Positions 37,303 through 47,188 of a stretch of 64,000 nucleotides of DNA are shown one piece after another. Origin of the DNA: G965216745 sp965216745. GTDB taxonomy: Bacteria; Pseudomonadota; Alphaproteobacteria; Rickettsiales; Anaplasmataceae. Every line of letters begins with the position of its first letter. Positions within the stretch are counted from its first letter, which is position 1. The stretch lies in contig OZ244191.1 in the NCBI GenBank assembly GCA_965216745.1, positions 1 through 64,000 on the forward strand, given 5' to 3'. The notes under the pieces were generated by a model. It was given only the letters and a program-made list of their open reading frames with translations. It was not told the origin of the DNA and searched no databases. The position numbers were made by a program, and so were the translations under genes.

Positions 37303-38508
37303 ATGGATAAAATTATTACCAATAAAAGACCAGGAGCATTTTCAAAATTACAAGTAGAATCGGAAGAAATATTTCACAAATTGCAAAACAAAATAAATGA
37401 TTTCGAAGTGTCTTTACTAAGAAACATAGATAGTAAACAAGATATAATAGAGCTTGGAGATCTAGTAGTTGAATTAAATTCATATTTAGATAGTATAGAT
37501 CTTTCGGAAAAAGAGTCTGATATTACATTAACCTCATTAACTTATTATCATAGAGAAGTTCAAGACTTAAAGAAGAATAGCCAGCAACATCTTGAAAAAA
37601 TAATTAAACGCCTGAACGATATAAAAAAAAGTTCTGTCTCGTTAAAAATAGATAACTCCTATAGAATAGCTTGTAAAGCATTAGATTTTACATTAGAGTT
37701 TGATTCCATGGGTAAAAAAATCGATTTGCTCTTGAACATTTTTACTCTCGAAGATCAAATAAGAATTGGGATCAAAGATATAAACAAGCTTTTTGAATCA
37801 GACAGTCATTTATTACAAAAAAGATCACGTTTCTTCGAATTCTTAATTGATAAAATATCTGCAAATGATTATAGAAACACTTTAGAAAACTTTCTAATGG
37901 AAGAAAACTTTGATCCAGAATCAAAAGAACTCATTCTAATAGAATCATCAGTATTCAGAGAATTCCATGTCGCTGTAGAAAAACTTCTTGAAAATCTAAA
38001 AAAAGATAACCGAGTTTCATATAGTATACGTGAAGAATTAGTTCGTAAGATAGAATCTACGAAACTTGAAATCACTGAATCAATTTGTAAAATAGATCCG
38101 AATGTGGAAAAAGATGTTCTTAGGGATCAATTGGATGAATACTTATCAGATGAGTATCCAAAAAATGAAAATGATCCAAGCTATGACCTTCCTAATGCCT
38201 TGCAAAGAAAACATAAAGAACCCAGTACTTTAAGACTTAAACGAGGAGTTTTAATGGATGAAGCGCTGAAAGCAAAAGAACTAGTTTCTGATTTAAGTAG
38301 AGCTGAGGGTAAAATCGAATTTCAAGAAAATCTTTTAAAAGATATAGAATCATTGAAATTTGCAAAATTATCTCCTGAAATTCTAGAAAAGGAATTAGAA
38401 TCTTCAAGACAATCTGAAGCTATGGAATCTATTAATAAGAAAGGACCTTCTAGTATACTAGATGAGGTTAAAGCAACTATTGAGTCAAATTCAGAAAAAA
38501 ACATATGA
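37303..38508 (+). CDS. Helical island protein (401 aa)
   Basis: No family recognised. The product is predicted all-helical, with Leu/Ile heptads, for example around 15-150, and a highly acidic C-terminal third (DEYLSDEYPKNENDPSYDLP near 283-302). It has no signal peptide, membrane segment or Cys pattern. The ribosome site AAAAGGAG, 7 bases before the ATG, is the strongest in the island. Unlike neighbours it has no internal repeats visible by eye and ends SNSEKNI. It stands as its own unit between a terminator upstream and 256 bp of gene-free DNA downstream. Confidence 0.75.
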   Translation: MDKIITNKRPGAFSKLQVESEEIFHKLQNKINDFEVSLLRNIDSKQDIIELGDLVVELNSYLDSIDLSEKESDITLTSLTYYHREVQDLKKNSQQHLEKIIKRLNDIKKSSVSLKIDNSYRIACKALDFTLEFDSMGKKIDLLLNIFTLEDQIRIGIKDINKLFESDSHLLQKRSRFFEFLIDKISANDYRNTLENFLMEENFDPESKELILIESSVFREFHVAVEKLLENLKKDNRVSYSIREELVRKIESTKLEITESICKIDPNVEKDVLRDQLDEYLSDEYPKNENDPSYDLPNALQRKHKEPSTLRLKRGVLMDEALKAKELVSDLSRAEGKIEFQENLLKDIESLKFAKLSPEILEKELESSRQSEAMESINKKGPSSILDEVKATIESNSEKNI

Positions 38509-38764
38509 TAATTCATTCACAGCAATTCGAAATTAAATCTTAGTAGTTTAAATAAATCTCATACTTCATATTTAGTTATGGATATATGGATTTTCGATAA
38601 TTTTGTTATCAAGGATTTCAATATAGTATAAAATTAACAAAAATCAAACATAATAAACTTTTATTCATTAAATATAATTACTATCATGAGAAACTCGCAA
38701 ACCGACATAAATTGTATCAAGTGTAAGGATATAGAGATAAAGAAACATAATTCTAACAACATTA

Positions 38765-40432
38765 ATGTATAATATAGATATGGAAACTCGCTCTGATTTG
38801 ACACAAATATTATCTAATATGATACATCCCTTACAGAAGGTTCATATAATCCATAATGAGTTGGCCGGTTTAAGAGAGAAAACTAAAATTCAATTTATGT
38901 TAAGCGCTCTAAGCGTGAACATTATCGAAACAATTTTCAAAAAATCCGGCGACACATATTCTTTACAACCAAATCTACAAAACTTCCCAAAAGATATTGA
39001 AGTTATATATCAAAGAGCACAGAATTTATATAATAAGAAAAATCAAAATGATTTAGAAAACATTCTGAATGAGATGTCATATAAAATTGTAGAACATATA
39101 TTTGATCAAATGTCATCGAAAATTAAACCACATTTATCAGTCAACAGTTTGTTTGAAGCTCAACCACAAAATGTATTGAATTTTTTACTATCTAAGAAAA
39201 CAAGTGAAAAACTTATTCAAAATATATCAAAGTTGCTGAACAAATGTATAATAGCTCAAAACCATTATGGGGAGTATAATTCAACATTTAATTCAGAACT
39301 CGATAAAACATTAGAAGATGTCAATAATGAAGTCGAACAAGAGTACTTAGAATGCATATCTGAACATCATACAGACTCATTGAAATCTAATCTAGAAGAA
39401 ATTCTACAGTACATTCAACCTGAAATTCTAACACAAAAATTCAATGATTATAAAAATTTAATAGAAAAAATGTGTCAATTGTTCGAAAACAATCTTGATC
39501 AAGAAAACCTGAAACTTAGAAAAAACACTTTGTCTACAAACCATCTTTATGACAACATTGAATCTATTCTTGTTATAGCGCAAAACTCTATTGATACATA
39601 TAAATCTACCAAGCCCATTTACAGCGAAGAAGTCTTTGATTTTTTAGAGAAAGCGACAGATCCACAAAGAATAAAAAGAGACAAAGCTATTGAAAAAATG
39701 CATGACCCTCTTTCAAGAGTATGCAACTATATATTGAAAAAAACACCTAATGAAAGTATATTTCCAGATAAAATGTTCGAGCATTTAGGCAAGATAGCAA
39801 ACGAATACTCACTACACACTATAAACATTTCAATTGTAAAAGATGGTTCGCAAGCAATGAGACTAGCAAATCAGTTAGATTACATCTTGCAGCAATCTGT
39901 ACAAAAAATAGAGCAATATATTGCCAAAGCTAGAATTACAGATACATTTAATTTTTCAGAAGCTCATAAAAGTCAAATCATCATAGATCTCCACGCTTGT
40001 AGTTATTTAATCACACAAATGCTAAATCAAATGAAAGAGATAATAAAAATATGCACACTAAGTGACGGATTGATACGTCAACAATTATTTTTTAAGCATA
40101 ATTACTTATCCACGCTGCTATCCGAAAAAGAATTGATTCAGAAAGAAATAATGGAACCAATTAGAGCAAGGTTGCGTTCATGTGCAAATAATGTATCAAC
40201 TGAATATAGCAACAAAGAAGCTATGTTACCTTTAATAGAATTAATAGAACCAGGAGTGCATTATGTTGTACTCTCTTGTTTGAATCTAGTTTCTATCATA
40301 TTAATTACCAATGAAACAGTACCTGATAATGCACAAAAATATGGATTATGTGTTAATGCAGCTCCACAAGCTTTATTAGAAATTGATTATGATCAAAATT
40401 GTGATAATAAATATCAACCAAATAGCAAGTAA
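38765..40432 (+). CDS. Helical island protein with shared C-terminal tail (555 aa)
   Basis: Unknown function. Mostly helical and less Lys-rich than its neighbours. The last ~65 residues align with the end of the next protein (724 aa): a hydrophobic segment (LLPLIELIEPGVHYVVLSCL region), then APQALLEID, then CDNKYQPNSK at the very end. The shared block continues past the stop codon at DNA level (AGCAAGTAATTTATCC after both genes). The first ATG has no clear ribosome site; an ATG five codons later (METRSDL) is equally possible. The common tail makes the two genes paralogous at least at their 3' ends. Confidence 0.75.
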   Translation: MYNIDMETRSDLTQILSNMIHPLQKVHIIHNELAGLREKTKIQFMLSALSVNIIETIFKKSGDTYSLQPNLQNFPKDIEVIYQRAQNLYNKKNQNDLENILNEMSYKIVEHIFDQMSSKIKPHLSVNSLFEAQPQNVLNFLLSKKTSEKLIQNISKLLNKCIIAQNHYGEYNSTFNSELDKTLEDVNNEVEQEYLECISEHHTDSLKSNLEEILQYIQPEILTQKFNDYKNLIEKMCQLFENNLDQENLKLRKNTLSTNHLYDNIESILVIAQNSIDTYKSTKPIYSEEVFDFLEKATDPQRIKRDKAIEKMHDPLSRVCNYILKKTPNESIFPDKMFEHLGKIANEYSLHTINISIVKDGSQAMRLANQLDYILQQSVQKIEQYIAKARITDTFNFSEAHKSQIIIDLHACSYLITQMLNQMKEIIKICTLSDGLIRQQLFFKHNYLSTLLSEKELIQKEIMEPIRARLRSCANNVSTEYSNKEAMLPLIELIEPGVHYVVLSCLNLVSIILITNETVPDNAQKYGLCVNAAPQALLEIDYDQNCDNKYQPNSK

Positions 40433-40544
40433 TTTATCCCTAGCAAAATAGATTTGTGAATATAAATTTATATATATATAATCGCAAACAAAACGCTTGA
40501 CATAGTGAAGCATTTGTTGAAAAATTAAAGATTTAGGCATAAAG

Positions 40545-42719
40545 ATGAAGAGAAACTTAGAATATAAAAAAGATTCTACCAAAAAAATCAAATATAATGA
40601 AAATAATGATATACAAATAGATAGTTATGGATGGACTAAGACAAGTAATTTACAAGCAACCTACTATAATGAAACTAGTTCCCAAAACCCCCCTATTAAT
40701 ACTTCTAATCCCTTTCCGCTTGTGCAAAGCGCAAGCGGATCATTGGTCTTAGGGTGCCATCAACTGATTGAAAAAGATAATTCTGAAGGAGTTGATAAAA
40801 GCACATCCGAAATGTCCATACAAACATTCAATACACAAATCTTTGTTGATATTTTTAATCACATAGACAAGTTCATAAAAAAATTGGAAGAAGATTTTCG
40901 TGTATTACCGAATTTATTTGAAAGTATTCATGAAAAAACACTTTCTTTACAAAAAGAAATCCAAGAAATTGGAAAAAACCACAATCATCCAGCAATAATT
41001 GATTACTTAACGTTTCTGAGATTCGAAAGCATTAAAACTGAAGTTTCTGAAAAAGAGGAACAACAAATAAAAAGATTAGCTAAAGAATACATTGATACAA
41101 GGTATATACAGACAAAAAAACTTAAAGATATTACACGTAATGCATCGTCATCACTTAACAAAAATCATTGTATTGATGAAAAACTAATAACTAATCTAAA
41201 GACATTTAAAATAAAACAAGAGGAATTAGAAAAAGAAACTCAGTTAATTCAAAAATTATATTCAATTACAAAGGAACTTTCAGAAACTGGAGAACTAGTT
41301 CAATATCTTAACCAAACAATAAAAGAAATGCTTAAATTTATTAAAAAAAATGAATATTTTCGACCTAGAAGAAATAAATTTTATACAGAATTCGATTACT
41401 CAATAGGAAATGATTTGGTTACATTATCAATGATTAAAAATTATATTCATATTGAAGTTAATATTCATAGAGGCTGCATACTAAACACCTTTATTTTCTC
41501 ATTACTCAAGAAAGTGTTAACACAAAACATAAAATCTATTTTTAAAAGCTTAAGCTATCAAGAAGTAAAAGATATAATTTCTAAATACAAAGAATTAGAC
41601 TGTGAAATACCAAATATTTTTCAGGATATGAAAGCTCATATGGAATTATCCATTGGTATAAATATCAAGCAAAATCAAATGACAATCAAAGAAAATGATA
41701 AATTTGAACTTCTATCCATACATGTTAATCCTATAAGAGAATCACATCAAAGTATAAGAGAATCACATCAAAGTATAAGAGAATCACATCAAAGTATAAG
41801 AGAATCACATCAAAGTATAAGAGAATCACATCAAAAACTAAAAGAATTTTCTCTTGATTTTTTTTCTCTCATGCAAAAAGATGTTCATCAATTTGATGAT
41901 TTTGAAAAAAAATGTTTTCAGGAATTAAAAAAATGTACTAAACCAAAACTATTTTTTACAATTAAAGAGTATCAAAAAAAATTCATAGATTTATCTGAAA
42001 CAATTATCAATCAATCTGAATTTCTGTTTCAAGAATATATTTTCGATGACTCTATACCTTTCCAGCAAAATAAAAAGCAATTACTTGAGAGATCGGAAAT
42101 TGTATTGAAGGCACATACAAATTTAATTAAAATTTTCACAGAAGAATTTAAGAAAGATACTCTGCAAGATATGTCAAATAATATACTTATAAATGATGGT
42201 GATATAAAAACATTAAATAATTGTTTTAAAAAATCAGAACGAGAAAAATTGAAACAATCATCATTATGGAATTTTTTATTTCTTACACCTAATATATTGA
42301 TAGAGACTAATTATGATTTAAAAAAAATTCTTGACAACATCCAATTAATAAGTTCTATCTTTTATACTTCTCAAATACAAACTAATGTAGAACAAATTGA
42401 AAAACTAAAAATTGAAATACAAAATTCTGACACAATAGAAAACTTAAATAAGTGCAAAATATTTCTCGAAGAATTACAAGATTATGCTAAACTTTTTTAC
42501 TTTCCTATATTCGAATTATTGTCTTACATTGGAGCCTTAAACCCATTGGTTATGTTTGACATAGAAATGATATCAGATATAATGGCACTTGTTCCAAACA
42601 AACACGTTGGAGAACAAGAACAAAACAGCCAATACTCTTTGAATCCAGCCCCACAATCTTTACTAAAAATTAATTCTGCTCAAGGTTGTGATAATCAATA
42701 TCAATCAAATAGCAAGTAA
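40545..42719 (+). CDS. Helical island protein with SIRESHQ repeats and shared tail (724 aa)
   Basis: No known family. A polar, Pro/Ser-rich N terminus (about 1-75) precedes a long helical body. At about 397-431 five exact or near-exact heptads SIRESHQ form a Ser/His/Gln-rich coiled-coil insert. The last ~65 residues match the end of the 555-aa protein: APQSLLKIN, then CDNQYQSNSK. The gene follows its paralogue after 112 bases; a TTGACA at 40497 with a weak -10 may start transcription. A strong hairpin with a distal T-run follows the gene. No export signal at the N terminus. Confidence 0.78.
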   Translation: MKRNLEYKKDSTKKIKYNENNDIQIDSYGWTKTSNLQATYYNETSSQNPPINTSNPFPLVQSASGSLVLGCHQLIEKDNSEGVDKSTSEMSIQTFNTQIFVDIFNHIDKFIKKLEEDFRVLPNLFESIHEKTLSLQKEIQEIGKNHNHPAIIDYLTFLRFESIKTEVSEKEEQQIKRLAKEYIDTRYIQTKKLKDITRNASSSLNKNHCIDEKLITNLKTFKIKQEELEKETQLIQKLYSITKELSETGELVQYLNQTIKEMLKFIKKNEYFRPRRNKFYTEFDYSIGNDLVTLSMIKNYIHIEVNIHRGCILNTFIFSLLKKVLTQNIKSIFKSLSYQEVKDIISKYKELDCEIPNIFQDMKAHMELSIGINIKQNQMTIKENDKFELLSIHVNPIRESHQSIRESHQSIRESHQSIRESHQSIRESHQKLKEFSLDFFSLMQKDVHQFDDFEKKCFQELKKCTKPKLFFTIKEYQKKFIDLSETIINQSEFLFQEYIFDDSIPFQQNKKQLLERSEIVLKAHTNLIKIFTEEFKKDTLQDMSNNILINDGDIKTLNNCFKKSEREKLKQSSLWNFLFLTPNILIETNYDLKKILDNIQLISSIFYTSQIQTNVEQIEKLKIEIQNSDTIENLNKCKIFLEELQDYAKLFYFPIFELLSYIGALNPLVMFDIEMISDIMALVPNKHVGEQEQNSQYSLNPAPQSLLKINSAQGCDNQYQSNSK
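41734..41838 (+). repeat. Five 21-bp heptad repeats (SIRESHQ)
   Basis: Five consecutive 21-bp units beginning ATAAGAGAATCACATCAA encode IRESHQS heptads in the 724-codon gene. The first four are identical and the last ends AAA instead of AGT. Unit length again equals one coiled-coil heptad. Confidence 0.95.
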
Positions 42720-42817
42720 TTTATCCTTTCAATCCAAAATGGACTAAATTAGACTTAATTCGAAATTCATTTCTGTAATCACATCAATAATTGGAATTTA
42801 GCAGCAGGTTGATAAGA

Positions 42818-42848
42818 GTTTGTTCAATAAGAATTTTATTGAACAAAC
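42818..42848 (+). terminator. Hairpin after the 724-codon gene
   Basis: GTTTGTTCAATAA (42818-42830) and its exact complement (42836-42848) enclose GAATT. A run of Ts (TTGTATTTTTT) follows within 20 bases. Good intrinsic terminator, about 100 bases after the stop. Confidence 0.7.
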
Positions 42849-42975
42849 CCTTGTTGTATTTTTTAGACCTAAAACACAAAAATAATAATATATCTCCAAA
42901 ACAGAATTAAAACAAAATCTTTACAAACTATATTTTTATATGTATGATACAGAAAATCAAAAAAAAAGTTAATTT

Positions 42976-43911
42976 ATGGTCAATACTAATAAAAAAAAAA
43001 TCAAACTAATCAAACAAGAACTTAAATCACCTGAAAAAATCTGTAAACAAATGCCAAATTTACTCACAAAAATCAAGGAAAATTTTGATAAAAATCTCAT
43101 TCCCCTGTTTATAGAATCACTAGAATTGGAAAAAGACATACGAGCAATGGATTCACAATATTGTTCAGACAAACTTCATTGTTTAGACAAACTTCATCTT
43201 TTAGAAGAATCTTTTAAGAAATTTAGTAAAAATATTCGAATTTTTGAAAAAGATAATATTCTTATAGAATCAGTATTAGGCTCAATTAAAGAAGAACTTT
43301 CAAATATTAAACAATTACCCCCCTATCAAATATATGACCTCTTATCATATATAGAAAAAAGCTATTATTTATTAAATCAAATGAGGTTGCTTAGATTACA
43401 ATGCTCTCAATTAATCGCTAATGAATATCATTTCTTCATTTTAAAGATTGATTCATTTTTTCGTCTAACAAGAATGAAAGATTTTCCTGAATATGAATTT
43501 AGTCTACTTCAAATCCTAAAACCACTCCAGACTATTAATCAACAATCTGGAATATTGTACAATACTACTAATCAGGAATTGAAAGCAATAGAATTGAATA
43601 TCAATCATTTACATCAAAAACTAAAATCATGGACTAAAAATCCAGAATTAATAATTCCAGTCTCACCAGATAACACTAATAGTTATAGTTCTATTCAAGA
43701 ACATCAAAGCAGTCATCAAGAGACCTATGATGATCAATTTGAAAATCTTTATAGTTCTATTAATCAAAGCAGTCCTCAAGAGACCTCTGATCAATATACA
43801 CAAAACGATAATCATCTTTCTGTTAAAAAATCTCAACCAAACACTTATGTTAATCTACCTATCTCAATCTCAAATGGTGTGAGCAAGAAGGTGACACTAC
43901 CGCCTAGTTAG
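42976..43911 (+). CDS. Helical island protein (311 aa)
   Basis: Unknown function. The N-terminal ~215 residues are helical with a Lys-rich start; the C-terminal ~95 are Ser/Gln/Asn-rich and probably disordered, with a repeated motif (SYSSIQEHQSSHQET and LYSSINQSSPQET). Ends KKVTLPPS, so it lacks the YQxNSK tail. A short internal duplication (CSDKLHCLDKLHLL) is visible near 62-75. The ribosome site is weak (AAAAAAGT). It may be a shorter relative of the 724-aa protein, as both place a helical bundle before a polar tail, but I cannot align them. Confidence 0.7.
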   Translation: MVNTNKKKIKLIKQELKSPEKICKQMPNLLTKIKENFDKNLIPLFIESLELEKDIRAMDSQYCSDKLHCLDKLHLLEESFKKFSKNIRIFEKDNILIESVLGSIKEELSNIKQLPPYQIYDLLSYIEKSYYLLNQMRLLRLQCSQLIANEYHFFILKIDSFFRLTRMKDFPEYEFSLLQILKPLQTINQQSGILYNTTNQELKAIELNINHLHQKLKSWTKNPELIIPVSPDNTNSYSSIQEHQSSHQETYDDQFENLYSSINQSSPQETSDQYTQNDNHLSVKKSQPNTYVNLPISISNGVSKKVTLPPS

Positions 43912-44490
43912 ATTTCTATTAAGTCAAATAAAATAAATGAATTTCCAAAAAAAGATAAAATCGTTTCTCATTATAAGGTTTAATTCAAATAAAAATTCAA
44001 AACATGAATTCTCTGAAAAGCACACACATATATATACTTTTCATAAGCAAATAAATGTGTGCAATTGGAAGCATGTTAGAACATTGAGTTTACATTTTAT
44101 TTGTAATTAATATATATAAATAAACGTAGCAATTATTTGAGTTATTCTTCATAAAAAGATCACAAAATTCATTTTTATTTATTCAACAAACAAATGATAG
44201 TTTTTCTAATACAACAATTGTTTGGGTTAACATAGGGTTTCAGTTTCACCAAATCACAAACAAGTCATGCTTAGCAAAGAGAGGAATGGAAGTATTTATT
44301 GATAATATTGAAATCAATATGAGATATATAAATCATTTCATACAATCATTATCAATAGATCTATATCATCAGGTGAGAACTTACGAGAAAACACAAAACT
44401 CCTACAATACAACTTTGAACTATATTAAAAATATTGATCTTACTCCCATAATGATAAAATTGGTGTTTTTATATTAAGGAAATTACAATT
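43912..44490. other. Intergenic stretch with a doubtful 63-codon frame
   Basis: About 580 bases. GCACACA near 44021 and TGTGTGC near 44056 could pair as a weak hairpin after the 311-codon gene. A frame at 44286-44477 (MEVFIDNIEINMRYINHF...) has an AGAGGA placed too close to its ATG; it may be the start of a dead gene. Nothing else is recognised. Confidence 0.4.
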
Positions 44491-45284
44491 ATGGAAGAAA
44501 TAAATAATTCAGACACACAAGGAATATCGGAAATGAGGCCAGTAGTGAAGAATATAATTCAATCAAATAGAGAATCATATACAAAGATTGAAAAAGTTTT
44601 GTAATCTTTTCGCATATTCCAAGAATCAGAAAATAAAACAATTTCCTCATCAGCCACAACGCTTTTAAAAGATTTGGTATTATTTAGAATAACCTTAAAC
44701 TCATTGAGTGCTGCTAATTATAATCTTTTTTTTTAAGGAGAAAACTCCTAGGAAAGCGAAAGACGCCTTTATTTGAGAAAAATAGACCCAGAAATTAAAG
44801 ATCTTAAAAGAATAATGCCAGCTCAAAATAGTATTGATCACTATTGTCTGAAAGATAATCTAGAAGATCAAATTATACTATTATACAGAGGAATAGAAAA
44901 TTCCATTAAGGAGCAACTATCTTAAAGTGCCGAAAATCTTGAAAGATCTTACATCAGAGAAATTTTGGGAGAAGAATCTTGGAAGGAAATTTTGGAATTA
45001 GTCGATCGCTATAAATATCCTTCGGATCATACGCAAATAACGGCTTTATGGTAAATAACACATTCAAAATAGAATGTATAATTGAAAATAAGAGACATGA
45101 AAGTCTTTTCAATGAATTAAGTCTAATAAAAAAACAGAAAATACAGAAAAATTGCATGCAAGGTTGAACGCTATTGACAAAGAAACGCCGACATTAACAA
45201 ATAAATCTCAAGCAGAACTTATTCTAACTCAGGAGAAAAATATATCGGTCTCTAAAAATAAACCAAAATGCATCCCACAACACC
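44491..45284 (+). pseudogene. Decayed coiled-coil gene
   Basis: An ATG at 44491 with a preserved ribosome site (AAGGA at 44476-44480) opens a 37-codon frame (MEEINNSDTQGISEMRPVVK...) that stops at 44604. Lys/Glu/Ile-rich coding-like segments continue in shifting frames to about 45280, the last reading LNAIDKETPTLTNKSQAELI. It ends immediately before a copy of the island's 3' repeat element, where a normal member gene would end. A once-complete cassette with an inactivated gene is the simplest reading. Confidence 0.6.
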
Positions 45285-45440
45285 CCCCCACATTTTTATC
45301 TTTGGGGGTTAAACCCCAAGAACTAACACCAGTAAACAAATTAAATTGGCTTCCTTTCATATCATTGCAAACTTTCAGATTAATTTGCTTTTTAATAATT
45401 CATACAAAATCATATTTAATAACTTAACTATAAAACAAAA
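45285..45440 (+). repeat. Island 3' intergenic element, copy A
   Basis: A C-rich hairpin (CCCCCA 45285-45290 with TGGGGG 45303-45308) is followed by CAAGAACTAACACCAG, then an AT-rich part with AATTTGCTTTTTAATAATTC. The same order occurs after the 378- and 338-codon genes. This copy follows the decayed gene and is the most diverged. Confidence 0.7.
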
Positions 45441-45645
45441 CATAAAATCACTATTCAACTTACATATTAGTAACACTAATCACTTTTGATACATAGTCAG
45501 ATGCATTTTCTGAGTACTTATATCTTGATTAATCACCGATTTTAATCATAATATAGCTGCAAAATAGTTAAAAAACTTACACCCACTACATTTAGATATA
45601 TGTAAAAAAGCATTTTCCCAACTTATCGTAAAAAAGCATAAAAAC

Positions 45646-45674
45646 TTGACCTTTGGAAGCTAATTCATTAATAT
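45646..45674 (+). promoter_or_regulatory. Promoter of the 378-codon gene
   Basis: TTGACC (45646-45651), a 17-base spacer and TAATAT (45669-45674) lie 31 bases upstream of the ATG at 45705. Good sigma70-type match, supporting cassette-by-cassette transcription. Confidence 0.65.
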
Positions 45675-45704
45675 AGATATATATTACTAAGCAATCAAAG
45701 AAAC

Positions 45705-46841
45705 ATGATGAAAAAACCAATAAAAAGAAAACCTGACTCAACAAAACAAACTCTTCTCACTTCACATGAAGCACAACAAGAACTGAAAATAAAAAAGTCA
45801 AAAGTAGATCAATTTGAAACATTCTTAGAATACTCAGAGCAAACAGAAGAAAACCTATACAAAAAAATAAAAAAGATAAAAGAAGAAGTTAATTGCTTGA
45901 TTTTAAACAGTTTAACCTCACATGAATCACACCAAAAAACGATGAAAGAATTAAAGTCAATAGTAGATCAATTTGAAACATTCTTAAAAATGATAAAAAA
46001 CTTAGAAGTAGACATAGTCAGTCTATCTAACAATACTCAAGAATACTCAGAGCAAGTAGAAGAAGATGTACTCAAAAAAATTGGGTTAGACCAGATTCAT
46101 TCACATTTTATCCAATTATTCGGTTCTATTGAAAATAGTTTTAAATTGATCAATTGTGAATTTAATCTTTCTCAAGAAAAATGTAAAGATCTCAAAAATA
46201 AATGTACAAATCTCGAAAATAAATGTACAAATCTCAAAAATAAATTAAAAGAAATCAAGGGGGAAAAGGAATTAAGTGTTATACAGAATTGTATTGTTTC
46301 GAATGAATTAAGTCATACATTGAATAATCTTAGTTTGAATAAATTAAATAATTCTGATTTGGAACACGTAAGTGATAAAATACAAAAAAATATAGACAAA
46401 ATTAAAAGCTATCAAGAGGAATGCAAACATATTCTTGAAACAAATATGGACAAAAAAAATCTCGAGAATATCATAAGAAAGATAACTCTACAAACTTACT
46501 CAATAATAAAAAATAAAGAGAAACTTCAACCTAAAGATACAGAAGAAATTTCAATGTGTGAAATTTTCAAAGAAAAATTAATTCTTGAAATAAATAAAAT
46601 TCTTTTTCCAATTAAGACCTTTTGTATTGGATTAAATGAATGCAAATTACATTCTTTGGAGAGTATATTGAAAGAGCATAAAAGTAAAAAAGATCTATAT
46701 AAACCTAACTATAATTCATTCCATACAACATTTGGAATTAATCAAAAATACTTTTCTGAGAATAATCCCAACTCATCAATTAATAATCCCCAAACTTCTT
46801 CATCGGACGTTCAATCAGAACACTATGTAAACTCAAAATAG
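45705..46841 (+). CDS. Coiled-coil island protein (378 aa)
   Basis: Unknown function. The N-terminal ~130 residues contain two diverged copies of one module, each with LTSHE, VDQFETFL and EYSEQ-EE---KKI (about 18-55 and 69-127). Then comes a tight leucine-zipper-like stretch (CKDLKNKCTNLENKCTNLKN, about 165-184) and a helical body. The polar tail ends SEHYVNSK, resembling the YQxNSK ends of the 555- and 724-aa proteins. No signal peptide or membrane span. Own promoter upstream and a strong hairpin downstream. Confidence 0.75.
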   Translation: MMKKPIKRKPDSTKQTLLTSHEAQQELKIKKSKVDQFETFLEYSEQTEENLYKKIKKIKEEVNCLILNSLTSHESHQKTMKELKSIVDQFETFLKMIKNLEVDIVSLSNNTQEYSEQVEEDVLKKIGLDQIHSHFIQLFGSIENSFKLINCEFNLSQEKCKDLKNKCTNLENKCTNLKNKLKEIKGEKELSVIQNCIVSNELSHTLNNLSLNKLNNSDLEHVSDKIQKNIDKIKSYQEECKHILETNMDKKNLENIIRKITLQTYSIIKNKEKLQPKDTEEISMCEIFKEKLILEINKILFPIKTFCIGLNECKLHSLESILKEHKSKKDLYKPNYNSFHTTFGINQKYFSENNPNSSINNPQTSSSDVQSEHYVNSK

Positions 46842-46867
46842 AAAAATTAATCGAAAATCAAAAACAA

Positions 46868-46897
46868 ATATACCCCATAATTTTTTATGGGGTATAT
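46868..46897 (+). terminator. Hairpin after the 378-codon gene
   Basis: ATATACCCCATAA (46868-46880) and its exact complement (46885-46897) enclose TTTT, 26 bases after the stop. It occupies the hairpin position of repeat copy B, but its stem sequence differs from copies A and C. Confidence 0.7.
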
Positions 46898-47027
46898 CCA
46901 AGAACTAACACCACTACAAATAAATCACCCTTCCCTTCATCTCATTGAAAATTAGATTATGGATTTGCTCTTATAATTCACACAAATCACATTCAAGCAA
47001 TAGAATTGTGAAAAAACCATAAATCAC
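46868..47027 (+). repeat. Island 3' intergenic element, copy B
   Basis: After the hairpin come CCAAGAACTAACACCA, an AT-rich spacer, GATTTGCTCTTATAATTCAC and CATTCAAGCAATAGAATTGTG. The last part matches the end of dusB as present in copy C. The rest of the 347-bp gap up to 47188 holds nothing recognised. Confidence 0.8.
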
Positions 47028-47188
47028 TCTTTTTATTTTTCTAAAAAATATTATTATGAGTATTTACATTTATTGATAGAAATTGGAAATATTAGTTTTT
47101 TTTTCAAAACAACCAAAAAAATAGAAGAAAAACTGAATTTCAAATCAAATTTGTAAAATAAATTTTTTAGAACATTTATGGAGACCAA

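Noticed and set aside
41734..41838. Short regular repeats that might suggest a CRISPR array
   Set aside because: Units are contiguous without spacers and encode protein heptads in frame; no cas genes nearby.
45152..45427. 91-codon frame ending in YLIT
   Set aside because: Its second half translates the intergenic repeat element and hairpin, so it is run-through of a decayed gene, not a real gene.
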